NCBI GenBank assembly: GCA_963699805.1
Contig: CAVOVH010000004.1
Location: 682,001-746,000, forward strand
Length of the DNA: 64,000 nucleotides
Origin: JAGTVG01 sp963699805
Lineage (GTDB): Bacteria; Bacteroidota; Bacteroidia; Cytophagales; Cyclobacteriaceae
Direction of reading: 5' to 3'
Part shown: positions 27,850-37,238 of the stretch, one piece after another
Layout of the letters: every line of letters begins with the position of its first letter
How positions within the stretch are numbered: position 1 is the first letter of the stretch
The notes under the pieces: generated by a model
The model's database searches: none
The model's input: only the letters and a program-made list of their open reading frames with translations
Told to the model about the DNA's origin: nothing
Translations under genes and position numbers: made by a program

Positions 27850-30336
27850 TCACTCCCCTTTCCCGAGCAGATCATCGGTAGCCAGTACCAGGAACATGTA
27901 ATTCAAGGCCCCGCCTCCCATCACATACTCGGTCTGCTGCCAGAAATAAGGCCATACCTTCAGCTCCGGCAGATCCGGCCGGATCAGAGCGGTACCCGAA
28001 GCGGATCCCCCGGGAATATATGACCATTCATCCCGGTTCACCCCATAAGCCACCAGCAACGAATTGGCCCCAACCCCTGATACAAAGGAAGCGGAGTTTT
28101 CACCAGGGTGGACCCCCAACACAAAATTCAGTGAATTAAACACAGGTTCAGCAGAAAAAATATCCGGAAACCCACGATGGAGAAAATACTGATTGACCCC
28201 AAAACGTTGAATGACCCAGCCATCTCCCCAGACCCTGGGCCGGTACTGTACCCCATATGGGGTTTCATTGACCATTTTTGATACCTCCCCGGCGTAATCC
28301 TTCAGTGCATCCCTGATATCCGCCAGAAATGGCTCATCACTGATTTTCGTTGCGATCCGGGCAATAGCCGGCCCGGTCCACCGGATATTTTCTATGATCA
28401 GATCCTTATTGGTTAAAATGAAGTCCAGATATTTTTCATCTTTCGTGGAAAGGTACAGTTCAGCGGCCGCATCCACCAGGCCGGCCTGCTCCGATTCCAG
28501 GTTCCCTTCCCATAAGGCGCTGGCAGTTTCAATACAATCATTGGCCAGTTCATCATTATAGCCTTTCAGACTCCGGTAGGCAGTAGCCAGACACGCGGCC
28601 ACATCCAGTTCCCTTCTGGGATTTTTTTCTGTAAAAACCCAGCGATCATCCCGGATCCCGGAATAAGTGCCGTTATGCTGGGAAGAATCCATCCTGGGAT
28701 TATAGATCAGGTTGTCGGTCATGGTAGACCCGTCACCCAGCATGGAGTATTGACGTCCGGTAGGGCAAATGATCCCGCGATACAGTCGTCCCAGTGCTTT
28801 ATAACCACCTACCACCGTCAGGGCACCATGTTCGATCTGCTGTAAAATATCAGGTATTCCGTCAGGGGTATGCATTTCCACTACTTTCCCTTTCTGATCG
28901 ATGGTGGTTTCGTCATGCTCCGGCCTGAACAGCTCCCAGGTATAAGCAAGCATCCGGGTGGTATTGGCTTGTGACTCCACCCGCAGATCATAATCCCCGG
29001 CGTCATGCCACCCACCCACATTAAGACCGGGTACTGGATCAAAAGGCTTATATTTTGTTAATGTGCTGGGTCCCTGGCGGTATCCGTCAAAATGAATATG
29101 ATCCACCGGAGCCATCAGGGCATCGTCATCATGACAGAGCCCGTGCCATACCTTCACGCGGTCATTGATCCGCATATGGCACATCTGGACAGGCAGGTAA
29201 TATTCCAGTGTAGGTTGCCAGACATGCCTTTTGAAAACATCCTCATGGATCATGAAAGGATTTGAAAGTGTTTCCCCGTACTTGAGCTTGTACATTCCAC
29301 GTTCCTTTACATCCGAAAAATCATATTTCGCATACTGGTACCGGAGGAACTGACCCCATTGATGCGGGCTCAGGTTTTTGACTGCCTCATAGCCTCCATT
29401 CGCCATAATCTTCAAAAGCGTAAGATCAGCTACATTATTTTCTCTTTTATCGAATTCCACAACCGCTATTTTCTGCTGGCTGGGCCTGTAGCCTACCTGA
29501 GAAACCTGGATCACTGGCTGGTAATGGTAATCAGGTTCATAGGCCGGAGTGATCACCCATTCAGCAACATTCTTAGTGATACCCGCACCCAAAAGTGACC
29601 TTACCACAAACCATCCATTATTTCGCTGGGATCTCCCATCCACCAGCTCCAGATTTTCCTTCAGGGTTTCGAAAGTGATCATATCATTAGGGGATTCGGG
29701 GAGTACGACGAGTTTCTTGCCCACTGCCATCGGCTGGATGACAATCTGACCTTCGTCGTTATAAAAAACGGGGCCATTGATCTGTCTGGGAAACAGGCCA
29801 GGTGTTTCATCCATATAATAAGATTTATCAAAGTATTGTGCCGGGAATAATTCCATGCTGAAATAAGCTTTCCCTACCCATTTTTCCGGGAGTGGCTTAT
29901 CGAGATCCACAGAAATACGAATGGATCTCCCTTCTCCCTTTACATGAACCGTACATAAAACATCCAGATCAGGATATCCGTAACGAGGGTCATGGGAGCC
30001 TTGCCGGATCGAATCAGGATAAGATACGTTGACGCTGATGGTATTAAGATCCCGGTCAACCACTCTTTTCCCATTTTCCGGGAAAGGCCTCTCCATTGGA
30101 TATATTCTGATATCTCCATTGGCCGCAACCCGGTTCCCATTCTGAATGAGCGTGATCCCACTCTGATGCCCTATGGCATAGTAGTCATGATACACCATTA
30201 CATTCAAACCGGGAAATTCGAAATATTCCTGATCATTGATCAACAGCTGATCAGAATTCCGCTGAGATTCATTTGAGGTACAACGGATCAGGAGGAATAA
30301 GAACGTCCCATAAACGAAGATTTTAAATACTTTCAT
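27850..30336 (-). CDS. glycoside hydrolase family 9 lipoprotein
   Basis: 828 residues with a lipoprotein signal (FLLIRC). The N-terminal 270 residues are a beta-rich module without a known name. An Ig-like CelD_N domain follows (VSQVGYRPSQQKIAVVEF, MYKLKYGETLSNPFMIH), then the GH9 alpha/alpha-barrel from about 380. The signature GGWHDAGDYDLRV holds the paired catalytic aspartates. Further marks are DGIPDILQQIEHG, VFNSLNFVLGVHPGENSASFVSGVG and EYVMGGGALNYMF, whose Glu is a candidate general acid. GH9 enzymes cut beta-1,4-glucans and some exo-glucosaminides, so cellulose or chitin-type oligosaccharides are possible substrates. It stands alone on the minus strand. Confidence 0.93.
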   Translation of the reverse strand: MKVFKIFVYGTFLFLLIRCTSNESQRNSDQLLINDQEYFEFPGLNVMVYHDYYAIGHQSGITLIQNGNRVAANGDIRIYPMERPFPENGKRVVDRDLNTISVNVSYPDSIRQGSHDPRYGYPDLDVLCTVHVKGEGRSIRISVDLDKPLPEKWVGKAYFSMELFPAQYFDKSYYMDETPGLFPRQINGPVFYNDEGQIVIQPMAVGKKLVVLPESPNDMITFETLKENLELVDGRSQRNNGWFVVRSLLGAGITKNVAEWVITPAYEPDYHYQPVIQVSQVGYRPSQQKIAVVEFDKRENNVADLTLLKIMANGGYEAVKNLSPHQWGQFLRYQYAKYDFSDVKERGMYKLKYGETLSNPFMIHEDVFKRHVWQPTLEYYLPVQMCHMRINDRVKVWHGLCHDDDALMAPVDHIHFDGYRQGPSTLTKYKPFDPVPGLNVGGWHDAGDYDLRVESQANTTRMLAYTWELFRPEHDETTIDQKGKVVEMHTPDGIPDILQQIEHGALTVVGGYKALGRLYRGIICPTGRQYSMLGDGSTMTDNLIYNPRMDSSQHNGTYSGIRDDRWVFTEKNPRRELDVAACLATAYRSLKGYNDELANDCIETASALWEGNLESEQAGLVDAAAELYLSTKDEKYLDFILTNKDLIIENIRWTGPAIARIATKISDEPFLADIRDALKDYAGEVSKMVNETPYGVQYRPRVWGDGWVIQRFGVNQYFLHRGFPDIFSAEPVFNSLNFVLGVHPGENSASFVSGVGANSLLVAYGVNRDEWSYIPGGSASGTALIRPDLPELKVWPYFWQQTEYVMGGGALNYMFLVLATDDLLGKGE

Positions 30337-30576
30337 TCTTATTATTATTTAATGTTTAATAAATCGGATAAAAATTACCGGGAGGATCATGGTTTGTGAA
30401 TCAGTAGAAAGACCCTGATAAAAAATCTCATTTAAAAATGATCTCAGTGGTAAATAAAAAAACGTGCTGCCAATATAATAATAATTAAGCGTTTCCTCCT
30501 TTTAACTTATTTATAATTTGCTTTGTTCCCTAAGATTGTTCAATTTCCTCACACCAAAAACAACGCATTGAATCCC

Positions 30577-31389
30577 ATGAAAAGAAAAATTTTATTCCCC
30601 CTGTTTATGATCCTGCTTTTTTCTATCCGGTTAGACGCCCAGTCCGGTGAGATCACCTGGCCGGGAGGGGCCAGGGCAGCGGTATGCCTGACCTATGACG
30701 ATGCCATGGAGACCCATCTTGACATTGCCATCCCGGATCTAAATCAACATAATCTGAAGGGAACCTTCTACATGCAGGGAGATAATATCCGGATCGACCG
30801 GATCTGGGAATGGAGGCAGGCCAGTTTATGGGGTCATGAGCTGGGGAATCATACCGCCTTTCATCCTTGTTCTGAGCAACTGGATTTCATTACGGAAGAA
30901 TTTGCGGCTGAAAATTATACGGTTGACCGCTTCCTGCGCGAACTGGAGATCATGAATACCCTGCTGTTTGCCATCGATGGCAAACGAGAAAGGACCTATG
31001 CCTATACCTGCGGACAGACTGAATTTGGCGGATTTTCCGTCATCGATACTTTAAAGGCATCCGGTCTGTTTCTGGCGGCCAGGGGAAGCGGAGGTGGGGT
31101 GGTAGAAGATTTCCGCTCACTCAATCTCTTCGAAGTGTCCAGCGGAGGATATGAGGGGATGTCCGGGGAGGAAATGATCGATTATGCAAAAAAAGCAGAA
31201 GAAGTCGGAGGATTGGCTGTCTTTACCTTTCATGGCGTGGGAGGTCAGTACATCATGGTATCCAGGGAGGCCCACAATGAATTGTTATCCTATCTCAACG
31301 AACATAGGGATATCTATTGGATAGCACCTTTCAGGGAGGTCATGAAGTATATAAGCCAGGAAAAAAAACGGCTGGGTTGGAATGAATAA
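30577..31389 (+). CDS. secreted polysaccharide deacetylase (NodB/CE4 family)
   Basis: About 270 residues from ATG 30577 (MKRKILFPLFMILLFSIRL, signal peptide, cut after DAQ). The open frame starts 54 bases earlier, but that segment is not signal-like. The NodB motifs are present: AAVCLTYDDAMETH (motif 1 with the Asp pair) and GHELGNHTAFHPC (motif 2 His-x3-His). GVGGQYIMVS lies near the end. Members remove N- or O-acetyl groups from glycans such as chitin, peptidoglycan or acetylxylan. It is divergent from the GH9 gene across 187-240 bases, which may share a promoter region. Confidence 0.9.
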   Translation: MKRKILFPLFMILLFSIRLDAQSGEITWPGGARAAVCLTYDDAMETHLDIAIPDLNQHNLKGTFYMQGDNIRIDRIWEWRQASLWGHELGNHTAFHPCSEQLDFITEEFAAENYTVDRFLRELEIMNTLLFAIDGKRERTYAYTCGQTEFGGFSVIDTLKASGLFLAARGSGGGVVEDFRSLNLFEVSSGGYEGMSGEEMIDYAKKAEEVGGLAVFTFHGVGGQYIMVSREAHNELLSYLNEHRDIYWIAPFREVMKYISQEKKRLGWNE

Positions 31390-31612
31390 TCACTTTTAAA
31401 TCGCAGATCCCGGGTTGACAAATTCGATTTCATATTTTGAACTTCGTCTGACCTCAAAAGTAGGCACTCAGTTTGGGAAAGTTGATCCGACAACGATTGA
31501 CCTCGGTATGTCCTTAAACTCAATCCAATCACAGGGATTGGCCTTTTACTGGGGACTGCTGGTCTGACAGAATACGCTTATTTAATGCAATACCAGTAAA
31601 GAGAATTGTGAA

Positions 31613-31640
31613 GATCCTTGGCAGGGAACTCAGGATGAGA
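31613..31640 (+). repeat. possible internally deleted copy of the dispersed repeat
   Basis: AGATCCTTGGCAGGGAACTC followed by AGGATGA shares the outer ends of the 62-bp repeat (GATCCTT at one end, GGAACTCAGGATGA at the other) but lacks the hairpin core. The match is short and may be chance. Confidence 0.35.
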
Positions 31641-31683
31641 ACGTACATATCTACTGCTTCTCCAATTACAAAATTCAACAATT

Positions 31684-31810
31684 AATCGATCTCCCCATTT
31701 CCCCGTTTCCCCATTTCTCCCGTTTCCCCGTTTCCCCGTCTCCACATCTCCGCATCTCCGCATCTCCCCGTCTCCCCATTTCCCCTTCTCCGGGTTTCCC
31801 CGTCTCCCTC
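31684..31810. repeat. octamer tandem array (TTTCCCCG-like units)
   Basis: About 15 imperfect 8-bp units such as TTTCCCCG, TCTCCCCA and TCTCCGCA run without a gap up to the stop codon of the outer-membrane receptor gene at 31811. On the minus strand the units read as purine-rich GGGGARAY. The periodicity is 8, so frames through it are short repeats rather than genes. Confidence 0.85.
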
Positions 31811-34225
31811 CTAAAATTCATCTCCTCCACCATCCCCGTCATCGCCTCCTGCACTCCCTCTTTTTTTCTTGTAATTATTAAACCGGTAATTGAGGGTGAG
31901 GTTCACCCGAGGGGCCAGGTTATAGTATTCACTATACGATGAAAAATCAGGACCAGACTCATATCTGTCACGGACCACCTTTCCAAAGACATCCCTTACC
32001 TGTATAATGGCGGTCATATTTTTGTTCAGGAATTCCTGGCTGAGAGCCAGATCGGCTGTCCAGTAATTGCCCCTTGTTCCCTGGGCTGTTACCGTAGCGC
32101 TGTTATATCTAGAATTTACCTGAAAACGGGTTCCTTTCCCAAAACGGAAGGTATTGCTTAACCGGGTATTCCAGTTGAAACTTTCCCGGTTGAAATTCTG
32201 CTGCTCGACAGCCCCTTCCAGCCTGTACTGGTAAAAATTACCCGAAAGATCCGCTTTCCACCACTTGAAAAGGCTCAGGTTCAGAACCATTTCCCCTCCC
32301 AGGGCATAATCCTTGCCTACGTTCTCGGGCCGCTCCAGCATTACATTTTCCTGGTAAACACTCCGGATACGCTCAACCTTGTTACTGGTGATCCTGTAAT
32401 ACCCTTCAAAAGTAAGTGAATGTTCTCCCAGTCCTTTCATATAACCGATCTCCATGGCATCGATGTATTCCGGCTTCAGGTCCGGGTTACCCTGTCTTAC
32501 ATTGAAAGCATCTTCCCAGGTGATGAAAGGTTCCAGGTACCATGAACGGGGACGTTCGATCCGGCGGGAATAACTGGCCATCACCTGCTGTTCTGCCGGT
32601 AATTTATAGGAAGTATGGATCGTAGGAAAATAATCCAGCCGGTCAATCACAAATTCCTGGTTATAAACCAGCGATGAAATAACGCGGTAGGTATATTCCC
32701 CCCTCAAACCAATCTGATACCCGAATTTATCAGATTCGGAAGCATAAATCCCATAAAGTGAATGGATATCCCTCTTATAGTTCGTTTCGTTGGTGAATTC
32801 CGGTTGAAGTTCATAATCCCCTGAAGGCGGATCATAAATGGAAAAAGAAGTCGCATCCGTGCTATTCCCCAGACGACTCTGGTACCCAACTTCAAATTTG
32901 CTGTTCTCTCCAATGGGAAGGGTATAATCCAGGTTCATCTGCATTTCAGATCCAGGACCATCCTCTGTATTGATCTGCCCGCTGGAGATCTCACCATCGA
33001 TATCAATCAGCTGGTTCGTGGAGGTATCCTCCCCTTCACGGTTTCGATATGAAAAATCTGCAGTCAGGAAATGCCCTTTTTTCAGAAAATCATGACGAAA
33101 ATTGGCACTGACGGAATAAAAGTTACCGGACCGGATGCCGGATTCCTGGCTTATATAATTGTTCAGGCGGTCTCCCGGATCGACCCATTCCACATAATCC
33201 TGAGCAGTGGAATTCTGCCAGCTGAAATATCCGTAATTGAATTCTGCATTGAAAATATCACGGTCGGTAATATTATATCCCAATCCTCCGCGCAGGACCC
33301 AGAAATGACGTTGTCCTTGCCGTTCACCGTCTGACTGGGTATAATAGGTCGTATCATTTTTAATGGTGGACCTTTTCGTCGATGACATGCCCGGCCTTGT
33401 CCCATGGTTCAGATCCGCTCCGAAAAATACATTCCATTTCTTTTTACTGTAATTTATAAGTCCACCTGCCCCATACCGTGAATAGGTACCTCCATTGAGA
33501 TTGGCCGTACCGGAAAACCCTTTCAGTTTGTCTTTTTTCGTGATAATGTTGATAATGCCGGCCGTTCCATCCGGATTGTATTTGGCGGACGGATTGGTAA
33601 TGATCTCTATGTTCTCAATGGTGTTGGCCGGGATCTGTTGCAGGGCCTCTGAAGGTTCGAGTACCGTAGGCCGCCCATCGATCAAAACCATAAAACCAGT
33701 ACTTCCGCGCAGGGCCACATTCCCATCCACATCCACCGTGATCGAAGGTACATTCTCCAGAATGTCTACGGCGGAACCAGAGGCAGCCGTAAGTTGCTGA
33801 CTGACGTTGATCACTTTACGGTCGATCTTATATTCCACACCCATTTCATCCGCAACTACCTCCACTTCATCCAGTTGTTCGACAGAACGGGGTAAAACGA
33901 TATCGCCCACCTCGACTTCGGTCCGGCCGGCCTGGATGTCAATCCCTTTTTTAACCTGCTTGTTATAACCGATAAAGGTCACCTCAATATAATATTCCCC
34001 CTGACCAACTCCCTTGATGGTGAATTCTCCCTCTGACCCAGTGATCGTCCCGGTTACCAGCGATTCATCTTCCTCATTATAGATTGCCACGGAAACGAAT
34101 TCAAGCGGATCTCCAGATTCCTGGTCGATCACTTTCCCTGAAATCGTTCCCGAAATATTCCCAACCACACGCATGGAAATTAAGAAAAAGAGTATTAAAA
34201 CAATTGTTTGTATTCTTATTTTCAT
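31811..34225 (-). CDS. outer-membrane beta-barrel receptor (TonB-dependent family, OMP_b-brl_3 type)
   Basis: About 804 residues from ATG 34225 (MKIRIQTIVLILFFLISMRV); the frame opens 20 codons earlier at 34285. A CarboxypepD_reg-like domain (ISGKVIDQESGDPLEFVSVA) is followed by a plug domain (ILENVPSITVDVDGNVALRG, PSAKYNPDGTAGIINIITKK). The barrel carries SYSRRIERPRSWYLEPFITW and VRQGNPDLKPEYIDAMEIGY, marks of the outer-membrane protein beta-barrel family. The C-terminus is unusual: after a final strand (RVNLTLNYRFNNYKKKR) it ends in GSAGGDDGDGGGDEF, a Gly/Asp tail instead of an aromatic residue-terminated strand. The ligand is unknown. The octamer array begins right after its TAG. Confidence 0.9.
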   Translation of the reverse strand: MKIRIQTIVLILFFLISMRVVGNISGTISGKVIDQESGDPLEFVSVAIYNEEDESLVTGTITGSEGEFTIKGVGQGEYYIEVTFIGYNKQVKKGIDIQAGRTEVEVGDIVLPRSVEQLDEVEVVADEMGVEYKIDRKVINVSQQLTAASGSAVDILENVPSITVDVDGNVALRGSTGFMVLIDGRPTVLEPSEALQQIPANTIENIEIITNPSAKYNPDGTAGIINIITKKDKLKGFSGTANLNGGTYSRYGAGGLINYSKKKWNVFFGADLNHGTRPGMSSTKRSTIKNDTTYYTQSDGERQGQRHFWVLRGGLGYNITDRDIFNAEFNYGYFSWQNSTAQDYVEWVDPGDRLNNYISQESGIRSGNFYSVSANFRHDFLKKGHFLTADFSYRNREGEDTSTNQLIDIDGEISSGQINTEDGPGSEMQMNLDYTLPIGENSKFEVGYQSRLGNSTDATSFSIYDPPSGDYELQPEFTNETNYKRDIHSLYGIYASESDKFGYQIGLRGEYTYRVISSLVYNQEFVIDRLDYFPTIHTSYKLPAEQQVMASYSRRIERPRSWYLEPFITWEDAFNVRQGNPDLKPEYIDAMEIGYMKGLGEHSLTFEGYYRITSNKVERIRSVYQENVMLERPENVGKDYALGGEMVLNLSLFKWWKADLSGNFYQYRLEGAVEQQNFNRESFNWNTRLSNTFRFGKGTRFQVNSRYNSATVTAQGTRGNYWTADLALSQEFLNKNMTAIIQVRDVFGKVVRDRYESGPDFSSYSEYYNLAPRVNLTLNYRFNNYKKKRGSAGGDDGDGGGDEF

Positions 34226-34285
34226 ATTAGACACTTTTATACGGTTACAAAATAATTCAAAGAATCTGCAACGATTTTGTATCAA

Positions 34286-34723
34286 ATCTGAGGAAAATCT
34301 GAATTTCTAATTTTTTTGCAGTTCAGTACTGCTGATTTAGTAACTATTAAATTGTGGAAATGTTTATAAGATCCAGCAGGAAAAGCCAGCAAATGAGGTG
34401 ATTTAACAGAAAGCCGGAAGTTCCTTCCCGATAACTCCTCGCCTGTCAAAGGGAAGAGTCCTACCGTGGATGGGACGAAGGGGTCAGCTTTTTCATCCTG
34501 CATTCGGGGATCCGGGTGACCCGCTTTAAAAATATTGGGCTATTCGAATAGATGGAATCTATGTTTGAAGCGATCAACAAGAATTTTTTGGAATGGAAAC
34601 CCTGCTTAAAACTGCACTTTGTTGCTCCTCATAAATTTATTTTTAACTTTATACATGGGTCATGCACTGGTTTTTTGACATCTACCTCCAGTAATATGAA
34701 CCATTTTAATTTCTGATAAAAAA
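34286..34723. other. gene-free spacer before the sugar isomerase-like gene
   Basis: A 73-codon minus-strand frame (34282-34503) is open but has no recognised product or start signal. No RNA gene or repeat was seen. The last 130 bases are AT-rich and probably hold the promoter of the next gene. Confidence 0.45.
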
Positions 34724-35677
34724 ATGAAAAGAAGATCTTTTATTCAGCAATCCGCCTTACTGGCAGCTTCAGGAACTTTTATAGGCAGCTCTTTAATGGC
34801 AGAATCCTCCCGTTTGCGAAACCTTGGAATTCAACTATTTTCACTTCCCAGTATGCTTGACGATAATTTTCAGGGAGCGATTGAAATGCTGGCCCGGATT
34901 GGATATACGGAGATTGAAATGTATGGTCCCTTCCCCTTCAGTGCTCCTTCGGCTCAGGAAAGATGGAATTCAATCACTCCTTCCCTCGGATTCAGCGGAA
35001 GTGGATATTTCGGACATACGGCCAGCGAAGTAAAAACAATACTCGATCAGAACGGCATAACTGTTCCGGCCATTCATACCGATCTGGATACCCTACAGAC
35101 AAGAATGGAGCAATTGGGAGAGGCCGGAAATAAATTAGGTTTTACCTATGCCGGATTGCCGGCCATTCCGGATGAAAAGCGTAAAAATCTTGATGATTAT
35201 AAGTGGATGGCCGAGGAGTTTAACCGGATTGGAGAAGCGGCAAAAAAAGTGGGTCTGAAATTCTCCTATCATAACCATGGATACGGTCTGGCTGAAATGG
35301 AAGGCCAGATCCCGCTGAATATCATACTCGACAACACAGATCCTTCCCTGGTATTTTTTGAAATGGACGTTTACTGGACAACCGCCGGAGGGGCTGATCC
35401 GGTAAAATACCTTGAAAACTATCCGATGCGGTATCACCTGATGCATCTCAAGGACATGAAAGAAAAGGTACGTTTTTCAGGAAATGGAGGCGATTCGGGC
35501 CAATGGATCGAATTATTTCCCTATATGACAACGGCCGGGAATGGTATCCTGGACCTGAAGACAATAATCTCCAAAGCACAAAAAGCAGGTGTGAAACATT
35601 TTTTTGTGGAACAGGATATGGTGGCAGAACCCGAAACGGCCTTGAAAAAAAGTTTTGATTATTTGAAATCGCTGTAA
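34724..35677 (+). CDS. secreted sugar phosphate isomerase/epimerase-like TIM-barrel protein
   Basis: 317 residues, xylose isomerase-like TIM barrel (AP endonuclease 2 superfamily). The N-terminus MKRRSFIQQSALLAASGTF is a Tat-like signal common on Bacteroidota members of this family. Barrel marks include LGIQLFSLP, GYTEIEMYGP, KFSYHNHGYGLAE (metal-ligand region), VFFEMDVYWTTAGGADPVKY and HLMHLKDMKEK, ending with HFFVEQDM. The metal-binding Glu, His and Asp of the family appear present. Studied relatives act on 3-keto or inositol-type sugars, but this substrate is not known. Monocistronic as far as seen. Confidence 0.88.
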   Translation: MKRRSFIQQSALLAASGTFIGSSLMAESSRLRNLGIQLFSLPSMLDDNFQGAIEMLARIGYTEIEMYGPFPFSAPSAQERWNSITPSLGFSGSGYFGHTASEVKTILDQNGITVPAIHTDLDTLQTRMEQLGEAGNKLGFTYAGLPAIPDEKRKNLDDYKWMAEEFNRIGEAAKKVGLKFSYHNHGYGLAEMEGQIPLNIILDNTDPSLVFFEMDVYWTTAGGADPVKYLENYPMRYHLMHLKDMKEKVRFSGNGGDSGQWIELFPYMTTAGNGILDLKTIISKAQKAGVKHFFVEQDMVAEPETALKKSFDYLKSL

Positions 35678-35824
35678 AAAAGTAGCCTTTTTTGCGTGTT
35701 CGTAAGGATCGGCTTTGTGTGCGGGATCATTTGTGCCTTATACTTTTTTTCAAAATCTTTAATCTTCAATTAAAAAATCATCCAACAACTTCCCCGAAAG
35801 ATCCACCTATTTAACGGTACTTCT

Positions 35825-36028
35825 TTATAAATAATATTCTGGCAAATTCACCAATCCCACTTTAACGGGATTATTTTGAATATAAACTAACCCCTGCTCG
35901 GTCATATTGTTGTTGCTTAGTTCAATTGGATGATGGTACTGTTGCGAGAAATGAAAACAATCGGGGATGATATCTTGATACTGTCTGGAAATTAAGACAT
36001 CAATCCAATGAATAACAGTAAAGGTCAT
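35825..36028 (-). pseudogene. REP-associated/IS200-like tyrosine transposase remnant (internally deleted)
   Basis: The 67-codon frame joins the N-terminal motif of Y1-type transposases (VYFMTFTVIHWIDVLISRQY) to the C-terminal one (IELSNNNMTEQGLVYIQNNP, KVGLVNLPEYYL). It lacks the roughly 100 residues between, including the HUH histidines and the catalytic Tyr region, and the usual YLYSSA end is cut by a TAA. It therefore cannot be active. Such proteins are linked to REP-type repeats, and two copies of a 62-bp palindromic repeat occur elsewhere in this window. Confidence 0.75.
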
Positions 36029-36159
36029 AAAATATACCCCTTCCGGATTTCTGATTTTGTATTTTCAACTTATAGCTGGTTTTTGTATTCAGATATCGAA
36101 TTTTAATCAGTAAAAATACAAGGAATAAATTTATAGGTAGCCTAAATTCAAAAACCTAT

Positions 36160-37089
36160 TCATTCCTTTTGCTTTAGCTCCCTTTCAAAAAACGCTAACA
36201 TCTGGCGGTTGGTTTTATCCTGGAGTTCACCTGTCCAGCCGTGCCCTCCCCCTTTCACCAAAACCAATTCATGCGGCACATTCGCTTTCTCCAGTGCACG
36301 TTCAAGTCTTTGTGCCTGCTCCACGGAAACAAAAGGATCGTCATCCCCTTGAAATATTTGGACAGGGGGATCCTTCTTATCTATATAAGTGATTACTGAC
36401 ATTTTTTTGAGGATGGCTTCATCGGGATTCAAGGTACCAATAAAGTCCGCCAACACCTCATTCAAGGATTTTTTATAATACTGCATTACATCAGCTTCCA
36501 CTTCCGGACTTAACTTTGCTCTGGGCAGGGTGAAATCCGAGGCACTGAAATAACTAACTACTGCTTGCACCCGGCTTGAAAATTCAGGGGAACCTCCGTC
36601 ACCTTCTAAACCGTCTGTAGGATCTGTCACGCCGACCATCAACGCGAGATATCCGCCTGCAGATTCGCCCATGACTCCGATCCGATCCGGATCAATGTTC
36701 AATTCCTTTGCATTCGCACGCAAATAACGAACCGCCGCCTTGGCATCCTGCACTTGTGATGGCCATCTGAATGCAGGAGCAAACCGGTAACCCACTGTCA
36801 CACCCACATATCCGGAATTAGCGAACATCCGGATCCAATGATGACCATGCGACTTGTCACCCGCCTGCCAACCACCGCCATGGAAAAACACGATGATGGG
36901 AAAGGGACCAGTTCCTTCAATTGGTTTGGCTAAGTCGAACTTCAGATCTACGACGTCTGCATTTCCGTAAACAATGTCCTTCTCAATGAGGATATCGTTT
37001 GCAGGTTGAGCTGATAAAGACAGAGGCACCCTGCTGAGTAAACCAAGCATGATTAGACTGATTTTATAAAAAAAGAGATATTTCATCAT
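36160..37089 (-). CDS. secreted alpha/beta hydrolase (esterase/lipase)
   Basis: 309 residues with an N-terminal signal (KISLIMLGLLSRVPLSLSAQ). The hydrolase motifs are complete. The oxyanion hole is FFHGGGWQAGD and the nucleophile elbow is GVMGESAGGYLAL with the catalytic Ser. The acid lies in IFQGDDDPFV and the catalytic His in VKGGGHGWTGE. This pattern fits BD-FAE-like or hormone-sensitive-lipase-type esterases that often deacetylate plant glycans; the substrate is inferred only. It is divergent from the YncE/phosphoesterase gene, with an inverted repeat between them. Confidence 0.9.
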   Translation of the reverse strand: MMKYLFFYKISLIMLGLLSRVPLSLSAQPANDILIEKDIVYGNADVVDLKFDLAKPIEGTGPFPIIVFFHGGGWQAGDKSHGHHWIRMFANSGYVGVTVGYRFAPAFRWPSQVQDAKAAVRYLRANAKELNIDPDRIGVMGESAGGYLALMVGVTDPTDGLEGDGGSPEFSSRVQAVVSYFSASDFTLPRAKLSPEVEADVMQYYKKSLNEVLADFIGTLNPDEAILKKMSVITYIDKKDPPVQIFQGDDDPFVSVEQAQRLERALEKANVPHELVLVKGGGHGWTGELQDKTNRQMLAFFERELKQKE

Positions 37090-37162
37090 AAATTTCTTAG
37101 ATTTCAGTTACTTTTTTCTGATTTTAAGGTTAAAAAATTACCTCTAAAAAACCATTATTGAA

Positions 37163-37193
37163 AGGTATAAAGTTATCTCTTAACTTTATACCT
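37163..37193. promoter_or_regulatory. 13-bp-arm inverted repeat in a divergent promoter region (candidate operator)
   Basis: AGGTATAAAGTTA and its exact complement TAACTTTATACCT are separated by TCTCT. The site lies 46 bases before the plus-strand gene at 37239 and 74 bases before the minus-strand esterase gene. It has no T run, so a dimeric regulator site is more likely than a terminator. Confidence 0.55.
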
Positions 37194-37238
37194 AAATACA
37201 GTCACTTTTAGCTGAGAATCTACATAACTGATGATTAA

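Noticed and set aside
34282..34503. 73-codon minus-strand frame upstream of the outer-membrane receptor
   Set aside because: No known product, no start signal, and it overlaps the receptor frame's 5' extension.
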